Assembly (NCBI GenBank): GCA_046329535.1
Contig: JAXLUN010000005.1
Span: 1-64,000, forward strand
Direction of reading: 5' to 3'
Source: Bog-950 sp046329535
Lineage (GTDB): Bacteria > Bacteroidota > Bacteroidia > Chitinophagales > LD1
DNA length: 64,000 nucleotides
The number at the start of each line of letters is the position of its first letter. Position 1 is the first letter of the stretch. A program made the position numbers and the translations under genes. Under the pieces are notes generated by a model. That model was given only the letters and a program-made list of their open reading frames with translations, had not been told where the DNA came from and searched no databases. This document shows, piece after piece, positions 34,383 to 43,732 of the stretch.

Positions 34383-35168
34383 TTATTCTACCACAAACCA
34401 CGGGTTGAGCAGGTTCTCTTTGTTGTAAGTTAAAGGCTGTTGGGTTTCGTGGTTCATTACATTTTTACCGGCATACAAGGCCACGGCATGTGCAGCGGCT
34501 GTGTCCCATTCCATAGTAGGGCCAAAGCGGGGATAAACATCGGCTTTGCCTTCGGCTACCAAACAAAATTTGAGCGAACTGCCCGATGAATTAAACTCCA
34601 CATTTTTTCCCTGTGCTTTTAAGTCTTCTACAAACTGCAAAGTTTCATCGCTCAGGTGCGAGCGGCTGCCTACTACAATTACACTTGGTTTGGTGGAGTA
34701 ATGAATGGTATTTTGTATGGGATGAAAGGTATCGGCCCCATCTTCTTTTTTAAACGAGCCGAGATTTTTAACCCCTGCATAGGTTTCTTTTTTAGCCGGA
34801 ACATACACTACCCCAAGCACCGGAACTCCGTTTTCTATCAAAGCAATGTTTACCGTAAACTCACCGTTCTTTTTAATAAACTCTTTGGTGCCATCCAGCG
34901 GGTCAATCAGCCAGAAACGAGTCCAGTTTTTGCGCTCTTCGTAAGGTGTCAGTTTAGTTTCTTCCGATATGAAGGGGATAGCCGGATAGAGGTTCTTTAA
35001 GCCGTCCAGAATAACAGCATTGGCTTTTTTATCAGCTTCGGTTAAAGGCGATGAATCGCCTTTGGTTTCTACGGTAAAATCGCGGGCATATATTTCCATA
35101 ATAGCCTCGCCTGCTTTCTCGGCAATGGCCGTTATTTTCTCCAGTTCAATTTCCTGATAGTTCATCAA
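34383..35168 (-). CDS. cysQ: 3'(2'),5'-bisphosphate nucleotidase CysQ
   Basis: 261-residue Mg-dependent, Li-sensitive phosphatase of the inositol-monophosphatase superfamily that hydrolyses PAP/PAPS. Visible motifs: SPLTEADKKAN, SEETK, the metal site IDPLDGTKEFIKKNGEFTVN, and WDTAAAHAVALYAG near the end. It is the last gene of the nucleotide-sugar operon, 1 bp after rfbD, the same company it keeps in many polysaccharide loci. That may reflect sulfated-sugar metabolism, or simply sulfate assimilation. Confidence 0.93.
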   Translation of the reverse strand: MMNYQEIELEKITAIAEKAGEAIMEIYARDFTVETKGDSSPLTEADKKANAVILDGLKNLYPAIPFISEETKLTPYEERKNWTRFWLIDPLDGTKEFIKKNGEFTVNIALIENGVPVLGVVYVPAKKETYAGVKNLGSFKKEDGADTFHPIQNTIHYSTKPSVIVVGSRSHLSDETLQFVEDLKAQGKNVEFNSSGSSLKFCLVAEGKADVYPRFGPTMEWDTAAAHAVALYAGKNVMNHETQQPLTYNKENLLNPWFVVE

Positions 35169-35169
35169 C

Positions 35170-36024
35170 TTATTTTAAAAGGTTCATACACTGCATCAGG
35201 CTGTTTCTCCAGTAGGGTATCTCCAAACCAAAGGCATCTTTTATCTTTTTCTTATTCAACACACTGTATTTGGGCCGCACAGCCGGTGTTGGATACTGGT
35301 GGGTTTCTATAGGCGCAATCTTTGTTTTCAATCCCGCAATATCCCGAATCGCGATGGCAAAATCGTACCAGCCGGCCACCCCTTCGTTGCTGTAATGGTA
35401 GATGCCCGGTTTCCATTCCGCTTGTTGAATGATTTGCAGAATAGCAGCCGCTAAATCGCGGGCATAAGTGGGCGTTCCAATCTGGTCGAAAATAATGTTG
35501 AGCGAATCGCGCTCTTTGCAAAGCCGCAGAATGGTTTTTACAAAGTTGTTTCCAAATGAAGAGTATACCCAACTGGTGCGGATAATCACTGCCTCCGCAT
35601 TATTGGCTAAGGCGTTCTCTTCACCTTTCAGTTTGCTGGCGCCATAAACCGAAAGCGGATTGGTAGCATCTGTTTCCAGCAGGGGAACGGAGTGGGTGCC
35701 GTCAAAAACAAAATCGGTGCTGATGTGGATGAACCGGCAATTGTGCTGTTTACATACTTTAGCCAATACCCCTACCGCCTCGGCATTTACCCGATAGGCA
35801 AGTTCCTTCTCCGATTCGGCTTTATCTACTGCCGTATAAGCGGCACAATTAATAACAGATGTAATTTGATGTGATAAAATGAAACTGTTCACCGCTTCGG
35901 CATCGGTAATATCCAGCTCGGCATGCCCCACAAAAATGAATGAATGCATTTCAAGCAGGGAGGAAAGGAAATTCAGCTCTGTTCCTAACTGGCCGTGTGC
36001 GCCTGTTACTAATACTTGGCTCAT
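35170..36024 (-). CDS. rfbD: dTDP-4-dehydrorhamnose reductase
   Basis: Final NAD(P)H-dependent step of dTDP-L-rhamnose synthesis. 284 residues, SDR fold: nucleotide loop VTGAHGQLGTEL, INCAAYTAVDKAE, and the catalytic STDFVFDG plus Tyr-Lys in YGASKLKGE. The start overlaps the rfbC stop by one base, and cysQ follows by 1 bp. rfbB and rfbC are in the same operon, but the thymidylyltransferase rfbA is not in the window. Confidence 0.95.
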   Translation of the reverse strand: MSQVLVTGAHGQLGTELNFLSSLLEMHSFIFVGHAELDITDAEAVNSFILSHQITSVINCAAYTAVDKAESEKELAYRVNAEAVGVLAKVCKQHNCRFIHISTDFVFDGTHSVPLLETDATNPLSVYGASKLKGEENALANNAEAVIIRTSWVYSSFGNNFVKTILRLCKERDSLNIIFDQIGTPTYARDLAAAILQIIQQAEWKPGIYHYSNEGVAGWYDFAIAIRDIAGLKTKIAPIETHQYPTPAVRPKYSVLNKKKIKDAFGLEIPYWRNSLMQCMNLLK

Positions 36025-36578
36025 CAGAATTCGAAATTGTTGGTGCAGTTTTGAAAAGAAGGTAAGGTTTTGTCTTTGTCTGATACCAGCACTTCGTTAG
36101 CCGGTAATCTCCAGTCAATATTCAGCAAGGCATCGTTGAATATGATTCCGCCTTCATTTTCTTTCGAGTAAAAGTTATCGCACTTGTATTGAAAAATGCA
36201 GGAGTCACTTAACACCACAAAGCCATGGGCAAAACCGCGGGGAATAAACAGTTGCTTTTTATTTTCGGCCGAAAGCAGAATGTCGAAATGCTTGCCGAAG
36301 GTTGCAGAACCTTTCCGGATATCCACTACCACATCCAGCACTTCACCTTCAATTACCCGCACTAATTTAGACTGTGCCATCGGATTTACTTGATAGTGAA
36401 GTCCCCGCAATACTCCGCGCTGTGATTTAGATTCATTGTCCTGAACAAATTCAGCGGTTATACCGGCTTCTGTAAATGTATTTTTATTAAAACTCTCGAA
36501 GAAGTAACCCCGGCTATCGGCAAAAACCCGTGGTTCAAAAATTTTCAATCCGGCAAATCCGGTTTCAACAAATGGCAT
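36024..36578 (-). CDS. rfbC: dTDP-4-dehydrorhamnose 3,5-epimerase
   Basis: 184-residue cupin-fold epimerase. Motifs: FFESFNKNTF, FVQDNESKSQRGVLRGLHYQ with the catalytic His, GEVLDVVVDIRKGS, and FIPRGFAHGF. Converts dTDP-4-keto-6-deoxyglucose to the rhamno form for RfbD. It is coupled to rfbD by a 1-bp overlap and lies 27 bp after the CpsB-like phosphatase gene. Confidence 0.96.
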   Translation of the reverse strand: MPFVETGFAGLKIFEPRVFADSRGYFFESFNKNTFTEAGITAEFVQDNESKSQRGVLRGLHYQVNPMAQSKLVRVIEGEVLDVVVDIRKGSATFGKHFDILLSAENKKQLFIPRGFAHGFVVLSDSCIFQYKCDNFYSKENEGGIIFNDALLNIDWRLPANEVLVSDKDKTLPSFQNCTNNFEF

Positions 36579-36605
36579 ACAGAAATGAATTTTATGAGTG
36601 ATTGG

Positions 36606-37373
36606 TTAAACCAGTGTTCTATTTAGTAATTTAGGGTAATTCAGTATTTTATCCAGATATCTTTCGTTCATACACTCTTTGATTGACTCCATGTGTTTAG
36701 CACTGTGCAAATCGGTTCCAACAAAGTCAACCATGTTTTCGTCAATCAGTTTTTCCGCAGCGGCTCTGGCTCCTTTACCGTATTTTCCCGAAAGGGACAT
36801 GAGATTTATCTGAAAGTAAACACTTCGGTCTTTAAGAGAAGTGTAGCTATCCAGATCTTTTTCGTAATAGTAAGGATACCTTTCTGGGTGAGCCAGAATA
36901 ACTCGGTAGCCGGCAACCTGTAACTTATAAAGTAAGTCACTCACATTGTTCGCTTTTGTCAGATAAGAGAGTTCAACCAGCACAAAATTTTTTTCGCCAA
37001 TGGTCAGTAAGTCTTTCTTTTCAATTTTTTCATAGACAGAATCATCGAGGTAGTATTCCGCCACGGCATCAAATTCCAGATTGATACCGTTCAGTTTGAT
37101 GGCTTCCCGCACTTTATCCCGGCCGGCTAAAATAGTTGCTGTGCTGTTGTTATATCCATCGCTGACAACGTGGGGAGATGTAATTACTTTTTTGAAACCC
37201 AATTCCTCGTATTGCCTTAAAATAAAGATGGCATCATCCATGGTTTTTACACCATCATCTATACCCGGAATTAAGTGCGAGTGGATATCCACGGCCATTT
37301 TGCTCAACTCGGTTAAGGGGGTAAACGGCTCTTCTTTTTTGCCTCCCAGTAATTCTTTTATTCTGTTGAACAA
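36606..37373 (-). CDS. CpsB/CapC-type PHP tyrosine phosphatase
   Basis: 255 residues, PHP metal-dependent fold: VDIHSHLIPGIDDGVKT with the first His pair, ITSPHV, LAHPERYP and GTDLHS supplying the remaining ligands. These enzymes dephosphorylate BY-kinase tails and regulate capsule or exopolysaccharide export (YwqE, CpsB). The partner tyrosine kinase and Wzc-like exporter are not in the window. Its place inside the sugar operon supports a role in polysaccharide control. Confidence 0.9.
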   Translation of the reverse strand: MFNRIKELLGGKKEEPFTPLTELSKMAVDIHSHLIPGIDDGVKTMDDAIFILRQYEELGFKKVITSPHVVSDGYNNSTATILAGRDKVREAIKLNGINLEFDAVAEYYLDDSVYEKIEKKDLLTIGEKNFVLVELSYLTKANNVSDLLYKLQVAGYRVILAHPERYPYYYEKDLDSYTSLKDRSVYFQINLMSLSGKYGKGARAAAEKLIDENMVDFVGTDLHSAKHMESIKECMNERYLDKILNYPKLLNRTLV

Positions 37374-37418
37374 GGTTTATGATTGAATGGCTAAGATATG
37401 AAACTACGATTGATATTG

Positions 37419-38411
37419 TTATCTGGAGTAAAGCTGCAGAAAATATTCTACGGTGATTTTTAATCCATCCATAAAGTTAAAGGCAGGGTTATAACCCAAC
37501 AGTTTCTTTGCTTTAGAAATATCTGCCAGCGAATTTCTTACATCTCCTTTTCTGGTTTCCCTATAGGTTGCAGCATGGTCGATGTTCAGTAACTGCTGTA
37601 TTTGAGAATACAATTGGTTGACAGAGAAATTCTCCCCAACTGCGATGTTGAAGACCTGGCCAGCCGCATCTGTATTTTGCGATAACATAGCCAATACGTT
37701 TGCCTGAACGGCATTTTCTACAAAGGTAAAATCGCGGGTCTGTTCTCCGTCACCATCAATAAATACCACTTCACGGTTCAGAATTTTAGATACAAAAAGG
37801 GGAATTACGGCAGCGTACTGCCCATTCGGGTCTTGGTTAGGGCCAAAAATATTGAAGTAACGAAGCCCGATAACCTGCATGCCATATACTTTGTGAAACA
37901 CATCGGCATACAGCTCGTTGGTATATTTACTGACAGCATAAGGCGATAGCTGTTTACCTATTTTATCCTCAAACTTGGGGAGAGACTTTTCATCGCCATA
38001 CACCGAAGAAGAGGATGCATATACAAAGTTTTTTACCCCTGCATCTTTCGCTGCTGTAAGTATATTGACAAAGCCTCCTACATTTACATCGTTGGTATTC
38101 CACGGTTCATTAATCGATCGCGGAACAGAACCTAGTGCGGCCTGATGAGATACATAGTCAATGCCCTCACAGGCTTTGCGGCAGGCATCTAAACTCCTCA
38201 AATCACCATCCATAAATTCAAATGCCGTATTGGACTTAAATTTTTCGAGATTAGATATTCTGCCGGTAGCAAGGTTGTCGAAAACGCGAACTTTTTTGGC
38301 CCCGTATTTTAAAAGGTATTCAAGAATGTTAGACCCGATAAATCCGGCACCGCCTGTAATCAGAAAACTATGATTGCTGATTTCTTCCGAGTGATATTTT
38401 TTTTCGTACAT
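37419..38411 (-). CDS. UDP-N-acetylglucosamine 4-epimerase-like SDR (WbpP/TviC type)
   Basis: 330 residues, extended SDR: ITGGAGFIGSNI, DNLATG, HQAALGSVPRSI, the catalytic SSSVYGD and YAVSKYTNE, and NIFGPNQDPNGQYAAVIP. The ALGSVPRSI stretch and the FNIFGP loop point to the WbpP/TviC group, which interconverts UDP-GlcNAc(A) and UDP-GalNAc(A). With the TviB/WbpO-like dehydrogenase at 39507 it would make UDP-GalNAcA. The gene is 45 bp before the phosphatase gene and 5 bp after rfbB. Confidence 0.85.
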   Translation of the reverse strand: MYEKKYHSEEISNHSFLITGGAGFIGSNILEYLLKYGAKKVRVFDNLATGRISNLEKFKSNTAFEFMDGDLRSLDACRKACEGIDYVSHQAALGSVPRSINEPWNTNDVNVGGFVNILTAAKDAGVKNFVYASSSSVYGDEKSLPKFEDKIGKQLSPYAVSKYTNELYADVFHKVYGMQVIGLRYFNIFGPNQDPNGQYAAVIPLFVSKILNREVVFIDGDGEQTRDFTFVENAVQANVLAMLSQNTDAAGQVFNIAVGENFSVNQLYSQIQQLLNIDHAATYRETRKGDVRNSLADISKAKKLLGYNPAFNFMDGLKITVEYFLQLYSR

Positions 38412-38416
38412 CGCGG

Positions 38417-39484
38417 TTATCTGTGGGTATATTGCTGCTGGTAATAATTCTGATATTCACCCGAAGTGACATTTCTTAACCAATCTTCATTGGATAAATA
38501 CCAGTCAACGGTTTTTTCCAGTCCTTCTTCAAATTGTAAGGATGGTTTCCATCCCAATTCATTTTGAAGTTTAGTAGAATCAATTGCATAGCGTAAATCA
38601 TGTCCTGCCCTATCTTTAACGAAAGTGATCAGTTTTTCGTTAGTTCCTTCGGCCCTGCCAAGTTTTTTGTCCATGATTTTACAGAGTAAACGAATTACAT
38701 CAATGTTTGTCCATTCATTATGTCCGCCAATGTTATAAGTAGTGCCGTTTGCTGCGGAATGGAAAATAACATCTATTGCTCTGGCATGGTCGATAACGAA
38801 AAGCCAATCGCGAACATTTTCTCCTTTGCCATAAATGGGCAGTGGTTTATTGTTTTTGATATTATAAATACAAAGCGGGATCAGTTTTTCCGGAAAATGA
38901 TTAGGGCCGTAATTGTTTGAGCAATTAGAAATTACACACGGTAAATTATAGGTGTCGTAATATGCGCGAACAAAATGATCACTACTGGCTTTTGAAGCCG
39001 AGTAGGGGCTATGAGGGTCGTAAGCGGTGGTTTCTGTAAATAAGCCTTCCTCTCCTAAAGTACCATAAACTTCATCTGTTGATACATGGTAAAATCTCTT
39101 GTCTGTTGGTAAGGGTTTGTCTTTGGAGCAGGCCCAGATTGAACGAGCCGCATTCAACAGGTTGACGGTTCCTATTACATTGGTCATTACAAATTCAATG
39201 GGGTTCGAAATTGAACGATCAACGTGGCTCTCGGCTGCTAAATGTATCACGGCATCAAACTGTTCCTTTTCAAAAAGAGATTGCACAAATGAAGCATCTG
39301 TTATGTCTCCCTTAATGAAAGTATAGTTCAGACTATTTTCAATGTCTTTGAGGTTTTCAAGATTACCGGCATAAGTCAGTTTATCCAGATTATATATCCG
39401 GTAATCAGCGTATTTGGTAACAAACAGACGAACTACATGTGAGCCGATAAATCCTGCACCACCGGTAATTAAAAGTTTTTTCAT
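38417..39484 (-). CDS. rfbB: dTDP-glucose 4,6-dehydratase
   Basis: 355 residues, NAD-dependent extended SDR: ITGGAGFIGSHVVR, HLAAESHVDRSI, catalytic STDEVYG, YSASKASSDH and SNCSNNYGP. It makes dTDP-4-keto-6-deoxyglucose, the branch point to rhamnose (RfbC and RfbD downstream in this operon) and other 6-deoxy sugars. Length and motifs are canonical. Gaps of 5 and 22 bp to its neighbours. Confidence 0.96.
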   Translation of the reverse strand: MKKLLITGGAGFIGSHVVRLFVTKYADYRIYNLDKLTYAGNLENLKDIENSLNYTFIKGDITDASFVQSLFEKEQFDAVIHLAAESHVDRSISNPIEFVMTNVIGTVNLLNAARSIWACSKDKPLPTDKRFYHVSTDEVYGTLGEEGLFTETTAYDPHSPYSASKASSDHFVRAYYDTYNLPCVISNCSNNYGPNHFPEKLIPLCIYNIKNNKPLPIYGKGENVRDWLFVIDHARAIDVIFHSAANGTTYNIGGHNEWTNIDVIRLLCKIMDKKLGRAEGTNEKLITFVKDRAGHDLRYAIDSTKLQNELGWKPSLQFEEGLEKTVDWYLSNEDWLRNVTSGEYQNYYQQQYTHR

Positions 39485-39506
39485 TGGGTTTAGTGGTTTC
39501 GATATA

Positions 39507-40799
39507 CTACAACGACCAGTATTTGTAGTTCTTAACTTTGTTTCTTAAATCACCTTTTACATCTACCACTATGCCATCAGTCTTCAAAATTTTAGCAAAG
39601 AAAGTGTCATCCAGATTAGAAAACTGGTCATGATTAACGGCTACAATTACTGCATCATATTCGGTACCGTATTCTTTATGTAGATGGATGCCATATTCTT
39701 CATGAAATTCTTCGGCATCTGCCAAGGGGTCTACCACTTCGGTTTTAACTGAATAATGTTTCAGTTCACCAATTACATCCACTACTTTTGAATTTCGAAT
39801 ATCACTTACATTCTCTTTGAAAGTGGCACCCATCACCAGTACTCTGGTAGCATCAATCTGTTTGTGCAGTTTAATAAGCTGTTGCACCAGTTTTCTGGCC
39901 ACGTGTGCGCCCATGTCATCGTTTATTCTTCTGCCGGCCAGAATAACTTCCGGATTGTAACCCAACTCATTCGATTTGTAGGTAAGATAGTAAGGGTCAA
40001 CCCCAATACAATGTCCACCAACAAGACCAGGGAAGAATTTGAGGAAATTCCATTTGGTGCCGGCAGCTTCCAACACTTCATAGGTATTAATACCCATCAA
40101 ATCGAAAATTCTTGAAAGTTCATTCATCAGAGCGATGTTCAAATCGCGTTGAGTGTTTTCTATGATTTTAGCAGCCTCGGCTACTTTGATACATGATGCA
40201 CGGTGAGTTCCGGCTGTCACAATAATTTCATAGGTTCTGGCAATAATATCCAGTGATTCTGCATCACTTCCTGATACCACCTTTTTAATCTTGGTGATGG
40301 TATGTTCTTTATCTCCAGGATTAATTCTCTCGGGCGAATAACCAAGTTTGAAATCGCCATTCGCTAACTTTAACCCCGAAACCTCTTCAATTACCGGAAG
40401 ACAGTCTTCTTCCGTACAGCCCGGATATACCGTAGATTCGAATACTACATAATCACCTTTCTTCAGGGCTAATCCAATTGTTTTTGATGCACTTAATACA
40501 GGCTTTAAATCAGGAACATTATGCTTGTCTACAGGAGTTGGCACGGCAACAATAAAAAAGTTAGCCTGCTTGAGGTCTTCAATGTTAGCTGTAAAATGAA
40601 TGTCTGTTCCTTCAAAAGCTGATGAGTCCAGTTCATTACTTGGATCAATATTGTTGCGCATCATATCCACCCGTTTTTGATTGATATCAAACCCAATTAC
40701 GGATATTTTTTTAGCAAACTCCAAGGCAATCGGAAGTCCGACATAACCTAAACCGATTACGGCCAATTTCTTTTTCTTTTCTAGTAATTCTTGAATCAT
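39507..40799 (-). CDS. UDP-N-acetylhexosamine 6-dehydrogenase (TviB/WbpO type)
   Basis: 430 residues, UDP-sugar dehydrogenase: N-terminal VIGLGYVGLPIALEFAK; FIVAVPTPVDKHNVPDLKP; STVYPGCTEE; central EAAKIIENTQRDLNIALMNE; and the catalytic Cys in GLVGGHCIGVDPYYLTYK. The VPTPVDKHNVPDL signature fits the WbpO/TviB group, acting on UDP-GlcNAc or UDP-GalNAc rather than UDP-Glc. It lies 5 bp after the WbpD-like acetyltransferase gene and two genes before the WbpP/TviC-like epimerase. Confidence 0.9.
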   Translation of the reverse strand: MIQELLEKKKKLAVIGLGYVGLPIALEFAKKISVIGFDINQKRVDMMRNNIDPSNELDSSAFEGTDIHFTANIEDLKQANFFIVAVPTPVDKHNVPDLKPVLSASKTIGLALKKGDYVVFESTVYPGCTEEDCLPVIEEVSGLKLANGDFKLGYSPERINPGDKEHTITKIKKVVSGSDAESLDIIARTYEIIVTAGTHRASCIKVAEAAKIIENTQRDLNIALMNELSRIFDLMGINTYEVLEAAGTKWNFLKFFPGLVGGHCIGVDPYYLTYKSNELGYNPEVILAGRRINDDMGAHVARKLVQQLIKLHKQIDATRVLVMGATFKENVSDIRNSKVVDVIGELKHYSVKTEVVDPLADAEEFHEEYGIHLHKEYGTEYDAVIVAVNHDQFSNLDDTFFAKILKTDGIVVDVKGDLRNKVKNYKYWSL

Positions 40800-40804
40800 A
40801 TTTT

Positions 40805-41398
40805 CTATTGCTTGCTTATTTTAGAAACTTGTTGGTTGGTAAGTACATATTCTTCTTTACTTTCTTCACAAATGGCTTTCCCTTCTTTATTAAAATTTAA
40901 TCGGCATCCGTATTCGCTTATCCATCCTATTTGTTTGGCAGGGTTACCAACCACCAGTGAGTATGGTGCAAGACTTTTGGTAACTACTGCTCCTGCACCA
41001 ACAAACGCAAATTCTCCAATCTCAATTCCACAAACTATTGTTGCATTGGCTCCAATGGTAACTCCGTGTTTTACTAATGTTTTCTCATAACTGTTTTTCC
41101 TGTTTACTGCACTTCTTGGGTTTGTAACATTGGTAAAAACACATGAAGGCCCCAAAAATACATCATCCTCGCATTTAACTCCTGTATAAATGGAAACATT
41201 ATTCTGCACTTTCACATTGTTGCCCAAGACTACGTTCGGACTAATCACTACATTTTGGCCAATGTTACAATTTTCTCCTAAAATACAACCATTCATCAGG
41301 TGGCTAAAATGCCAGATCTTGGTTCCTCTACCTATTGATGAACCATCGTCTATTACCGCAGTTTCATGGGCGAAATAATGTCTTTTGTTGACCTCCAT
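40805..41398 (-). CDS. WbpD/WlbB-type UDP-3-amino-sugar N-acetyltransferase
   Basis: 197 residues, left-handed beta-helix acetyltransferase: hexapeptide coils from about 10 to 150. It has KIWHFSHLMNGCILGENCNIGQ, which is highly typical of WbpD/WlbB, and VGAGAVVTKSLAPYSLVVGNPAKQIGWI. The family acetylates the 3-amino group of UDP-GlcNAc3NA to give di-N-acetylated uronic acids. The matching aminotransferase is probably the gene at 43733. The C-terminal tail after GCRLNF is Lys/Glu-rich. Confidence 0.88.
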   Translation of the reverse strand: MEVNKRHYFAHETAVIDDGSSIGRGTKIWHFSHLMNGCILGENCNIGQNVVISPNVVLGNNVKVQNNVSIYTGVKCEDDVFLGPSCVFTNVTNPRSAVNRKNSYEKTLVKHGVTIGANATIVCGIEIGEFAFVGAGAVVTKSLAPYSLVVGNPAKQIGWISEYGCRLNFNKEGKAICEESKEEYVLTNQQVSKISKQ

Positions 41399-41400
41399 CG

Positions 41401-42375
41401 CTATTCAAACCTATGTTTAGATTGATATAATTCTTCTGTAGAAAGGTTTTTGAAATAATTGTAAGTGAGTTCTAATCCTTTCTGCCTATTGACTTTTGGC
41501 TGCCAATTTAAAATTTCTTTGGCTAGTGAAATATCCGGTTGGCGCTGTTTGGGGTCATCTACCGGTAGTGATTTGTAAACTATTTTTTGCTGTGTGCCAG
41601 TCAGTTTTATGATTTCTTCGGCAAATTGGGCAATGGTAATTTCATCCGGGTTGCCAATATTTACTGGCAAGTGATAATCACTTAAAAGGAGACGATGTAC
41701 TCCATCAACTAAATCATCAACATAACAAAACGAACGGGTTTGTGAGCCATCACCAAAAATAGTCAGATCTTCACCTCGTAATGCCTGACCTATAAAAGCA
41801 GGCAAAACCCTCCCATCATTCAGGCGCATGCGTGGACCATAGGTATTAAAAATGCGTACTATTCTGGTCTCTAATCCATGATAGGTATGATATGCCATGG
41901 TCATAGCCTCCTGAAATCTCTTCGCCTCATCATAGACACCACGGGGGCCAACGGGATTAACGTTGCCCCAATAGTCTTCATGTTGAGGATGAACCAACGG
42001 GTCTCCATATACTTCACTGGTAGATGCAACAAGAATTCTTGCTTTTTTTACTCGAGCAAGTCCCAGCAAATTATGAGTTCCAAGTGAGCTAACCTTTAAT
42101 GTCTGTATCGGTATCTTAAGGTAATCTATTGGTGAGGCGGGTGATGCAAAGTGAAGTATGTAATCCAGATGACCGGGCACATGAACAAACTTAGATACAT
42201 CGTGATGATAGAATTCAAAATGCTGAAGTTTAAAAAGGTGTTCAATGTTTTTTAGGTCTCCTGTAATCAGGTTATCCATTCCAATAACAAAGTGGCCTTC
42301 TTTGATGAACCTGTCACAAAAATGCGATCCAAGAAATCCTGCTGCCCCTGTTATTAAAACTCGTTTCATATTCAC
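41401..42375 (-). CDS. UDP-glucuronate decarboxylase (UDP-xylose synthase)
   Basis: 324 residues, extended SDR: ITGAAGFLGSHFCDRF, DNLITGDLKNIEHL, HFASPASPIDYLK, STSEVYGDPLVHPQ, YWGNVNPVGPRGVYDEAKR with the catalytic Tyr-Lys, and RIFNTYGPRM. These are the UXS hallmarks. It makes UDP-xylose from UDP-glucuronate supplied by the adjacent Ugd (30 bp upstream). Together they form a complete two-step UDP-Glc to UDP-Xyl route. Confidence 0.93.
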   Translation of the reverse strand: MNMKRVLITGAAGFLGSHFCDRFIKEGHFVIGMDNLITGDLKNIEHLFKLQHFEFYHHDVSKFVHVPGHLDYILHFASPASPIDYLKIPIQTLKVSSLGTHNLLGLARVKKARILVASTSEVYGDPLVHPQHEDYWGNVNPVGPRGVYDEAKRFQEAMTMAYHTYHGLETRIVRIFNTYGPRMRLNDGRVLPAFIGQALRGEDLTIFGDGSQTRSFCYVDDLVDGVHRLLLSDYHLPVNIGNPDEITIAQFAEEIIKLTGTQQKIVYKSLPVDDPKQRQPDISLAKEILNWQPKVNRQKGLELTYNYFKNLSTEELYQSKHRFE

Positions 42376-42405
42376 TTACTCAAATGATTACTCTTGAATA
42401 CTTTT

Positions 42406-43713
42406 TCAAACTGACTTTCTACCTATACTATAATAGTTAAAACCCAGAGATTTCATGGTTTCAACATTGTAAAGGTTTCTTCCATCAAAAATAACTTTGT
42501 CTTTAAGCAGGGTATCCATTTTTTCAAAATCGGGAGAGCGGAATGTATTCCACTCCGTAACTATTACTAAAAAATCACTGTTGACTAGCGCGTCATATTG
42601 ATCCTTAGCAAAGTATACTCTATCTCCAAATATTCCCCTCACATGATTCATTGCTTCGGGATCGTATGCTTTTATCTTTGCACCATATTCCAAGAGCTTT
42701 TCAATAATATATATTGCAGGAGCTTCTCTAATGTCATCTGTATTCGGTTTAAATGCTAAACCCCACAATGAGATTGTTTTGCCTTTAATGTCTTCATGAT
42801 ATCTGCTAAGAATCTTTTTTACAAATCTTTCCCTTTGCAAATCATTTACTTCCATTACAGAGTGGAGTATTTTGAAGTCGTAATCGTTTCCTCTGGAGGT
42901 GTGGTATAGTGCTTTCACATCCTTGGGGAAACAACTTCCCCCATAACCCACTCCGGCAAATAAAAAGCGCTTGCCAACTCTTGAGTCAGTGCCTATTCCT
43001 TTGCGAACATTGTCTACATCGGCTCCTACTAACTCACATAGATTGGCTATTTCGTTCATAAACGAAATTTTGGTGGCAAGAAATGCATTGGCTGCATATT
43101 TTGTCACTTCTGCACTTCGCTCATCCATAAACAATACAGGATTACCCTGGCGAACAAACGGCTCATAGAGTTCTTCCATTATTTTTTTAGCCTTATCGGA
43201 GCGGGTTCCTATGACTACCCGCTCTGGCTTCATAAAATCTTCAACGGCTACTCCCTCCCGTAAAAATTCAGGATTGGAAACAACATCAAACTCGGTTTTA
43301 CAATAAACTGATATTTTTTCTCTCACCTTGTCAGCGGTTCCTACTGGGACAGTGCTTTTATTGACAACAACCGTATATTTTTTCAGAAGTGAGCCAAGTT
43401 GTTCTGCAACACCCAAAACATACTTTAAATCAGCGCTTCCATCTTCTCCGGGAGGGGTAGGAAGTGCAAGGAAAATGACTTTAGCTCCATCAATGCCATC
43501 TTCTAGTGAAGTGGTGAATTTTAATCTATTTTCTTTAACATTTCTGTCGAAGATTGTATCCAAATCAGGTTCGTATATAGGTATAACTCCAGATTTTAGT
43601 TGGTTAATTTTTTCGACACTAATATCTACACAGGTAACTTCATTACCTGTCTCCGCAAAGCAGGTTCCTGTAACCAATCCAACATAACCTGTTCCTATTA
43701 CTGCAATTTTCAT
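42406..43713 (-). CDS. ugd: UDP-glucose 6-dehydrogenase
   Basis: 435 residues: VIGTGYVGLVTGTCFAETGN at the N-terminus, ALPTPPGEDGSADL, NKSTVPVGTAD, NPEFLREGVAVEDFMKPERV and the catalytic Cys in GVGYGGSCFPKDVKAL. Two-fold NAD oxidation of UDP-glucose to UDP-glucuronate. Motifs distinguish it clearly from the TviB-like enzyme at 39507. It is the second gene of the operon, 19 bp after the aminotransferase. Confidence 0.97.
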   Translation of the reverse strand: MKIAVIGTGYVGLVTGTCFAETGNEVTCVDISVEKINQLKSGVIPIYEPDLDTIFDRNVKENRLKFTTSLEDGIDGAKVIFLALPTPPGEDGSADLKYVLGVAEQLGSLLKKYTVVVNKSTVPVGTADKVREKISVYCKTEFDVVSNPEFLREGVAVEDFMKPERVVIGTRSDKAKKIMEELYEPFVRQGNPVLFMDERSAEVTKYAANAFLATKISFMNEIANLCELVGADVDNVRKGIGTDSRVGKRFLFAGVGYGGSCFPKDVKALYHTSRGNDYDFKILHSVMEVNDLQRERFVKKILSRYHEDIKGKTISLWGLAFKPNTDDIREAPAIYIIEKLLEYGAKIKAYDPEAMNHVRGIFGDRVYFAKDQYDALVNSDFLVIVTEWNTFRSPDFEKMDTLLKDKVIFDGRNLYNVETMKSLGFNYYSIGRKSV

Positions 43714-43732
43714 GTTTAATTATACTTTAAGG